Assembly: GCA_963691705.1 (NCBI GenBank)
Contig: OY829539.1
Location: 16,046,186 to 16,110,185 of the forward strand
Length of the DNA: 64,000 nt
Origin: Viola odorata
Taxonomy: Eukaryota; Streptophyta; Magnoliopsida; Malpighiales; Violaceae
Reading direction: 5' to 3'
In this document: piece after piece, positions 57,153 to 64,000 of the stretch
Position numbering within the stretch: position 1 is the first letter of the stretch
How the letters are laid out: the number at the start of each line of letters is the position of its first letter
Translations under genes and position numbers: made by a program
The notes under the pieces: generated by a model
The model's database searches: none
What the model was told of the DNA's origin: nothing
What the model saw: only the letters and a program-made list of their open reading frames with translations

Positions 57153-58529
57153 TGATACGATCCTGGCTAGGCCGAGACGCGCATAAGTGACGATCTTGTT
57201 CTTCTTTCGATTTGGTTTGCGGAATTAAACAAATCCCTCATTGAACGCTCCTTTTAATCAATTAGCATCCCATACTACTTATTGAGGCTAATGCAAGAAT
57301 CACTCTCGCCGTTTAGAACTCTTTGAAACTCCTTTAATGCTTAGTACTTGACTAGCGCCTAAGGTCCAATTCACAAGCGTCGCACCAATGAATCCTCCTC
57401 ACCAAGATTGAGTCCGTCCAATCCCCAAAGAAATCGAATCACACGATTTCGAAGCTTGAGTCGCACAAGCTCCAAGGTCCGAATCACACGAACCCTAACG
57501 ATTGAATCACACGATCGCTAAGCGTGCCTTGTGCACCTCCCATGCCAAATCACTCGCACGCCACACGTCTTCGTAGATCGACGCCTTGACTCACACAAGT
57601 CGCCACGCTCCGCTAGCCCTAACCGAGTCACACGGCTAAGTTACACAAGGACGACTTGCTCCGGAATCAAGAGAATAAGATGGTAGAATGGTGAATGGAA
57701 ATTTGGTATAGGAATTTATGTGAAAACTCTGATTGATTTTATTAATAACAAAGCAAGCCTTTAAATAGGCATTTTACAATACTAGTCTTACAAGAAATAG
57801 AACTACTAATTAGAATAGAACTCCTATCTATAATTAAACTCTAACAAAGTAATAAATAATAGTAATAATAATCTAATCAGCTCATCCAAGTTCTCTCATA
57901 GGCGTCCACCCGCTCTTCTTGCTCAAATCGAACTCCTTCTCCTTGTCACATTAGAACTTGGTCTTTCCTTGTCGTACTGAAATTCCTCTCGACCCTTATT
58001 TGGATTGGCTCGTGCGTTTCCAATCAAACTTGGTCCAGAATTAGCTCCTTGACTTAGGTTCCCATTGCAATTCGAATTACTTAAAAATCTCGAACCTTTT
58101 TTATTTGGGCTCATGGTCAATATTGCCTTGATGGATTGCGTTCCCACTATGCATGCTGATTTGTTGACTTGAGCCCGACTTTTATTCCCTCGTCCGATTG
58201 ACCTGATTTTTGGACACGATATTCCTAACATCTTGAGGTAACTTGTAGTTTTGGAATTAGTCAATTCTGAGTTCATCTTGACCACCAAATCATTTATGGA
58301 CTCTAACGCAGCCATAGGTACCTCTTGCGTCTTGCCCTCGCACCTTTGTTGCTCAAACACACTTGTTCTTCGTGTGCTGCTCCTCATAGTAACTCCTTGA
58401 GCTCTTGCCCACCTTTTTAAATCCTTTGTAGCTTGTCTAGCTCGCTCCCTTGTGTGCCTTAGCTCAATTGCTACCTGTCTCTCGGCATTGATGCGCACTA
58501 GGGCTAGATGTGATCCTAGGATCGTATCA
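57153..58529 (-). repeat. LTR copy 3 of the array (1377 bp)
   Basis: The outermost 5' LTR on the minus strand, ending at the ATGCC duplication. It has a few substitutions relative to copy 2 (for example around 58290-58500). Confidence 0.92.
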
Positions 58530-58534
58530 ATGCC

Positions 58535-60786
58535 ACCCCTGCAAGTAGCAACAACAACAATCAAGGCACCCAAGTGGCTGCAATGCAAAATTAGTTGACT
58601 GCTATCATGGGCATGCTGCAGAATTTGGCAGCGGGATAACATGTCCAGGGCAAGACTTGCCAGATTTGTAATTTTATGGATCATGCCACAGACGCCTGCC
58701 CTTTTATTGCTGAAGAAATTCAAGTCAATGCAGTGGGTAACTACAACCAGACTGCATACGACCAAAATTACAATCAAGTGTGGCGACTTCCCAATTTTAG
58801 TGGGGTAACCAACCAGTAGATGTCTTGCCCTAGATAGCCGCCCCAGCAGTATCAGTATGGAAATTACCCTCCTCCCTTGAACATGCAGAACTTCATGCCC
58901 ATGCCTAGTTACCACAACAATCAGTACCAACATCAACCTCCTCAAGGTCAGACCTTCACCGTCCCGCCGGTTGATGAAACACCTTATCTCAAGAATGTTG
59001 TTGCGGATTTGCAAAAGCAAATGAGTATCATGGCTGCCGAAATGAAAGAATTGAAGAATGGGGACAAACTTCCTGAGCATACGGAAGCCAACCTGAGGCA
59101 TAGCGTGTGTGCCATGACACTCCTCAGCGCCACTCAACTGCCCTCGACAATACCTCAGCATCTAGGCCTAGATGCTGAAATATCTGAGTCTGTGCATCCA
59201 GACCTCGATACTGAACAAACTGTCGAGACCAAGACAGAAGAAAAGAAACTTCCAGCAAAGAAACCCAAAGTTAATGATGTCATGGTAGACTGCATCCCAT
59301 CTCCAAGGGGCTCCCCAAAAAAGAGTGATGAGCCAGATGAGTTCACTCAAGAGTACATCCATAAAATCCTTGAGCCACCTTTCCCTCAAAGGCTAGTCAA
59401 CTCTAAGAAGCATGATGAAGACCATGAGATTTTTGAGATGTTTAACAAAGTACAAGCTAACATCCCTTTGCTGCAGGCTATTAAAAATATTCCTCGTTAT
59501 GCTAATTTTTTGAAAAATTGGTGTGCTAACAAGTGTAACATGATAGGTGTGAAAAATATTTGTGTAGGTGCGAATGTCACCGACGCGATGCAGCAAAAGC
59601 TACCACCGAAGTGCAAGGATAAAGGTATGTTCTCCATCCCATGTAAAATCGGTACTACTGATATTGGTAGAGCTATGTGTGATTCTGGTGCAGGTATCAA
59701 CGTCATGCCCTTGACGATATACAACAGTCTAGGCCTTGAAGACCTCAAGCCCACCAGGACCACGATCAAACTAGCTGACAAATCCATCATCTATCCTAAG
59801 GGAGTCGTGTAGGACGTCTTGGTCCAGGTTGAAGATTTCATATACCCAGCCAACGTCTACGCTCTTGACATGGAGGATGCCCAATCTGTCAAGGCCTCGG
59901 ATATGCTCCAGGGCAGACCATTCCTTAGGACAACAAAAGCCAAGATCGACGTCCATGACTCCTCCATTACTCTTGAGTTCGACGACGAGACCATCAAGTT
60001 CAACATTCTGGAGTCCATGCGATATCCTTCTGAGTTCTCTAGTGTTAATTTTGTTGACACCGTCGATCCTATTGTTGAGAAAGTTTCTCACTTGCATGCT
60101 GATGATCTTCAACATCTTGCCCTCGATAGGAGTATTCCGTCCACCATGCTGGACACTTTCGCCTTGACACTTGTGAATTCAGAGCACTCAATTGTTGATG
60201 TTATTGACCCTATTGTTACACAAGTTTCCGATCTTAACGCTGACAGCTTTGCATATCGTGCCCTCGACGGGAACATCACTGCTAATGCACTAGCAAAAAC
60301 CCTTGGATGGACGACCGTCGAGGTCAAGACACTCTCACCAGCCCTAGGCGCCCCTCAGCTAGCTCCGGTAGCTTTCGTACCCACTCCTGCTGTCCCCAAA
60401 GCCATGGCACCAACCCCCGCCCCAACTGATACCGACACCGCCTTGACTGTCGAGGGCAAGATACCCAATGTCAATCCAGCTCCACATCATGCCCACGACA
60501 TGAGCAAGAGCAAGACTAACACTCCTCATGATAAGTTGCTCTCTTCTAAAATATTTGCTATTGAACGAAAGGTTTTACTTTACAATTCTTGTCTTAGGCT
60601 CTTTTCCAGAAAAAAGTGAAGCATAAGTGGACCAACCCTTACCTTGTCAAGAAAGTATATGATCATATTGTGGTCGCGATTCAGAGTATGGAGACGTGCC
60701 TCATTTCCAAAGTTCATGACCACAGATTGGAGTTGTTCCATGAAGGTTTCCACCCCCTGAAGGCAGACCCACCTGACCAGGCCTAG
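58535..60786 (+). pseudogene. Athila-type gag C-terminus and protease joined to integrase tail
   Basis: It continues the gag frame after the insertion. A CCHC zinc knuckle CQICNFMDHATDAC (58658-58699) follows two in-frame stops, with more stops near 58818-58835. From 58877 the frame is open to 59812 with SPRGSPKKSDEPDE, a conserved Athila segment (EPPFPQRLVNSKK, NIPLLQAIKNIPRYANFLK), and protease motif MCDSGAGINVMPL. After TAG at 59810-59812 it continues to KVLLYNSCLRLF, and a frameshift near 60605 gives KHKWTNPYLVKKVYDH, the integrase C-terminal end, stopping at 60786. RT, RNase H and the integrase core are therefore deleted. Confidence 0.85.
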
Positions 60787-61131
60787 ACAGCAGCAATCTG
60801 TCAAGGCCTTGATGCTAACTCAGGCATTTTGTGGGAGGCAACCCATGTTTATTACCCTTTAATTCCTGCTGAACTCCTTTTATTTTTGTTGCAAACTTAT
60901 TTATTTCTATCCCTCTCTCACATTGAGGACAATGCGCTGCCTAAGTGTGGGGAGGGATTTATTTGTGTGTTTGTTTTCATGTTTAATTTTACGCTTGATG
61001 CATGATTGCATGTTTTCTCGGATTTTCAAAAATTTTCAGATTTTAATTTTTAGACTTTGCTAGGAATTTTGCCCCTGCCCTGTTTTAAAACCCTTATAAT
61101 TGACATGCATTTTTGGCTTCTGATGCATAGA
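60787..61131. other. Athila 3' region, first part
   Basis: No gene. It holds ACATTGAGGACAATG and CTAAGTGTGGGGAGGG (60940), the purine-rich sequences usually found after Athila pol. Confidence 0.55.
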
Positions 61132-61136
61132 AGAAA

Positions 61137-62370
61137 TGATGTGATCACGGGTCCCTTCGAAATAGAACAACCTAACACATTGTCAAAAGGATCGGTCATG
61201 GGCAGCCGAGCCTTACAAATGATCCTAAATCATGCCCAAGGTCAAGGATCGAGTGCTAAATCTTCGCAATCCCTAGGCCTAGACACGCGGAACTCCCAAG
61301 ATGGTCGAGCAAGCCATGAAGTCGAGGCACGTCTAGCCCTAGAAAGTCCCAAGTACACGCGCACCACCCCAAGGCCTCCCGCAAAGCCGGACTTCCTCAA
61401 CTCGCAACAAGGCTCGTCGACAAATGCTCCATCCAAGAGGACCAATCATCATGAGCATATGGACAAGCAAATGGTGTCCGATTTGAGAGAACATAGGCTT
61501 GACGGAAACTTCAAGATGTTAGCTTTCGTTTGGGACAAGTTTCAGTTCAATCGGACGGGTGGATCAAAAGTTATGCTCGTCGACATTTCAGCGCGCCGTG
61601 TGAACGAGCCTAGCGGCATACCGCCAGGAATGCCATGTCTGGGGCTGCATACCGCCAGGAATCAACTTTTTTGGCATTTTGGGAGCGAAGCTAGCGGTAT
61701 ACCGCCAGGACTTCACGCCTCCAGGCGGTATACCGCCAGACATGGGAGAAAATGGCCTTTTTGGGCTTGATCTTTTGTACGAACTATAAATAGCTCTTGT
61801 CTTTCTTTCTTGAGAGAGCTTAGACAATTTTATGTGTGTTTTTGTTGAGTGAGAATACTCCTCCCTTATACACATGGAGCTTTTAGACATTTTGTGTGAT
61901 ATTTTGTAAAGTGAGATTACTCCTTCCTCATATCACCTAAGCCTTGAGCTCATCATCTCTTCCTTGAGAGAGATCATTTGAGTTGAGATTACTCCTCTTG
62001 ATCTTTTTCCGGGAAATCAAAGTTTGTAATGATTGTGACAGTTTTTGCTTGAATGAAATCGGGGATTTGTTTGTTTGATCATCCATAGAAACGAGTCCCA
62101 CTTGGCCCTCGGATTATATCTTGATCAAGCAATCGTTCGTGTGATTTTCGCTACTTCGTGTGTGCTCATCTCCGTCCCTTCCATCCATCTTCTAATTCCC
62201 GGTAATTTCCCATCTTTCCATCGCTCTTTTGTGTCTCTTTCTCCGCTGCATCTCCATATCTTGTTATTTCCCTCTTTGTGGTCATGTGTGTGCTAGATGA
62301 TTCGCTTGGTTAGATCCTCCATAAGCTCCATATGTAATCCAGCTTACTAACCCTAGGCAGGATCACATCA
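61137..62370 (+). mobile_element. Solo LTR, 1234 bp, with 5-bp target duplication
   Basis: Starts TGATGTGATCACGGGTCC and ends GGCAGGATCACATCA, flanked by perfect AGAAA (61132-61136 and 62371-62375). Same family as the 3' LTR at 31034. A TATAAATA box lies at 61785-61792, preceded by several GCGGTATACCGCC palindromes, and followed by three versions of GAGTGAGAATACTCCTCC. Confidence 0.93.
61785..61792 (+). promoter_or_regulatory. TATA box of the 1234-bp solo LTR
   Basis: TATAAATA in the context CGAACTATAAATAGCTCTTG, located 45-170 bases after the palindrome cluster. Confidence 0.6.
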
Positions 62371-62375
62371 AGAAA

Positions 62376-63774
62376 TTTGTCATTCATTGCATCTATGCCT
62401 TACCATGCATATCTAGACCTGCTATCCAGTCATGCCCTAGACACCAGTAGTCACAATTTGAACCCTATGAGCACATTGAGCTTCATGCCCTTTATTCATG
62501 TGTGATAAATGCTTGACTAGGCACTAGCTAGGTTTGCATGATATCCCTGGGTATAGGCACCATTAGATGGGGGAAAGCAACGAAACGACGAGAGACTTTG
62601 CAATTTTATTTTGTTTTATTTTTATCTTTTCTGTTTTCTCTCTTTCTCCATTTTTCCTTTCCTTTTTCGTGCCCTCGACTTCCATTCCCTCTCTGTTTAT
62701 CTTCTAACCATTTGAACCTTTTCTTTGACCCTTCCTTGGCAGGTGAGTAACACTCTTCATCACAAAAGGCAAGGGCTAGACTCCGAAGAAGATAAGTGTG
62801 GGGAGGAAAATATAGATCAAGGGCAAGATAGAGCAAGCGAAGAAATCAGAAATCGGGGCCACGACAGTAACATCAGATTACTTCCTCACCACAACAAAAC
62901 TCAAGTGTGGGGAAGTAAAGTCATATATCAAGCCCTCGAAGTCAAATGCTCAAGAAGTATTTAAAGATTGCCAGCTCCAGTTCCGAGAAATTAAATTCCA
63001 ACGCAAATTCTGAGCTGAGAAAGAAAAAGCAATGGCTGCCTGCTATTTATTATTGTAAAAAACAATTAATCAAATAAAAGCAGAGCAGGCACAGCAAATG
63101 ACAACCATTTCGAGCCCTCGACACAAACGAAGATCTCCTCCGCAGAAGAACGCCAAAGCCATCTTCTAGCCATCGCCTTCAGCCCTCTTCAGCGGGTGTT
63201 ACTCATTGTCTCGCCTTCTTTCAAGCCAAGGAATTCTCCACCTCCAGATTTGTTTCCTTCTCCTCTGCTTTTCTTTTCTTTTCCTTTTATCCCTTCATTT
63301 ATGTTTCTTTTCTCTTTCTTTTCCTTTGCTCCACCCCACACTCTCTCCTGTTTTTTTTTTCTTTCCCTTTTCTCTTTTTCTTTTTGCAAAGTCACCTCTA
63401 ATCGCTAGATTGCCCTCGCATGTGTACTAATGTACTCGGATTGATGTGCAAACTCTGCCTCGTGTTGTGTTAATTGCATTTTTGAGTGATTAGCCTAAAC
63501 ACAAATTTTGTTGCGAGCATGAGTGCAAACACATATCTAAGTGAGGACTGCTGGTGAATAGGCTTGGTCTGAAAAAGTCTAGTTGATAGGGTCGTTATCC
63601 TATTAGCCTGATGCAGGTGCTTTTCTAGGGCTGGATATGTTCTGGTTGGGTATAGTTTATCGAATGACTTGTCTATTCTATGTGTTAAGAGGTTGAAGAT
63701 GTATGCCGCTACATGAGGTGGTTTTTCAATTTTGTTAATGCTCGAGGGCGAGCATTGGGCAGTGTGGGGATGTT
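62376..63774. other. Athila 3' region, second part, with repeated AGTGTGGGG motif
   Basis: No gene supported; pyrimidine-rich runs give artefact frames. AAGTGTGGGGAGG-like motifs recur at 62796 and 62905, and CAGTGTGGGGATGTT (63760-63774) directly precedes the 3' LTR as the likely polypurine tract. Confidence 0.55.
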
Positions 63775-64000
63775 TGATAGCATGTTTCTTGGGCGTGATT
63801 TTATCCTCTTTTCTAGCCTTTTCGGGGACATGATTCTGCTATTTGACCCTAATTTCCATCTTTATTGTAGATCAACTCCAAAAGGAGGAAAAGAGCGAAA
63901 AGATGCATTTTTGGAAGAATTCTTGGGATTTCAAGCTTCAAGGCCTAGAAGATCAGAATGTCGTCGAGCCCTCGACGCTAACCAGACCAGTGAGCAGTCT
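63775..64000 (+). repeat. Athila-type 3' LTR, truncated by window end
   Basis: Starts TGATAGCATGTTTCTTGGGC and matches 49927-50152 nearly base for base, with a handful of differences visible (for example GGGACATG versus GGGCATG and CCCTCGACG versus CCCTTGACG). Confidence 0.93.

Larger units (their letters stand above)
52073..58529 (-). mobile_element. Non-autonomous LTR retrotransposon array: LTR-internal-LTR-internal-LTR
   Basis: The insertion starts TGATACGATCC and ends GGATCGTATCA, with the 5-bp duplication ATGCC on both sides (52068-52072 and 58530-58534). It contains three LTRs (52073-53495, 1423 bp; 54636-56012, 1377 bp; 57153-58529, 1377 bp) separated by two internal regions of exactly 1140 bp (53496-54635 and 56013-57152). 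On the minus strand a purine tract (CCAAGGGGGAGGGTC) precedes each downstream LTR, and TTGGTAGCGGAGC, resembling the initiator tRNA-Met site TGGTATCAGAGC, follows each upstream LTR. No RT or integrase is present, so movement would depend on another element. Confidence 0.92.
49927..64000 (+). mobile_element. Athila-type LTR retrotransposon, runs off window end
   Basis: 5' LTR 49927-51285, primer site 51291-51308, gag-protease with the remnant of an integrase tail to 60786, long 3' region, and 3' LTR from 63775. It is interrupted by two later insertions (52073-58529 and 61137-62370). RT, RNase H and most of integrase are missing. Confidence 0.88.

Noticed and set aside
57923..59161. 412-codon minus-strand frame at the right end of the array
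   Set aside because: Its first ~200 codons are antisense to the Athila gag; only the part inside the LTR matches the array's own frame.
62606..63430. Frames on both strands in pyrimidine-rich sequence
   Set aside because: Low-complexity TTTTCTTTCC runs give Phe/Ser or Lys/Glu peptides without domains; the region lies in the Athila 3' region.

Overview
This window is a repeat-dense stretch of a flowering-plant (probably eudicot) nuclear genome. Three things point there: a phytocyanin gene with secretion and GPI signals, several plant-specific LTR-retrotransposon lineages (Ogre/Tat-type, Athila-type and other Ty3/gypsy), and plant-type hAT and Mutator-like non-autonomous transposons. I see only one intact host gene, the stellacyanin-type blue copper protein at 41060-41578. 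Almost everything else is mobile-element sequence, nested and decayed.

Layout. 1-5350: 3' part of a giant (over 3.1 kb) Ogre-type LTR, a tRNA-Arg-like primer-binding site, and a broken ORF1 with a DUF7745-like domain. 6130-14790 and 17873-25870: two copies of one Tat-lineage element in opposite orientation. Each has an integrase remnant, a ~65-bp tandem repeat block, and three extra genes (called C, A and B here) running antisense to pol, with conserved introns and, for B, a conserved TATA box. The copies face each other across a truncated giant LTR (14791-17870), and both break at the same integrase codon. 26700-27360: LTR-like promoter region. 27376-30324: a third Tat copy holding RT, RNase H and integrase with six in-frame stops and no frameshift. 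30325-32253: 3' end of another gypsy element with its polypurine tract and 3' LTR.

32254-40900: non-autonomous DNA transposons, including three hAT-like elements with perfect 8-bp target duplications, a 1.73-kb fold-back Mutator-like element with a 9-bp duplication, a proline-rich gene fragment, and a solo LTR with a 5-bp duplication. 40928-41606: the phytocyanin gene. 42923-46499: a 3.58-kb solo LTR with a perfect 5-bp duplication. 46500-48700: nested large palindromes. 49728-49926: one end of a hAT-like element, cut by an Athila-type retrotransposon.

49927-64000: an Athila-type element with 5' LTR, tRNA-Asp-like primer site, gag-protease, and a polymerase deletion that leaves only the integrase tail. 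Its gag is interrupted by a 6457-bp non-autonomous retrotransposon array (LTR-internal-LTR-internal-LTR, 5-bp duplication), and its 3' region by a 1234-bp solo LTR (5-bp duplication). The 3' LTR of the Athila element runs off the window end.

The most unusual features are the face-to-face Tat copies with matching breakpoints, the spliced promoter-bearing antisense genes inside them, and the tandem five-part array.
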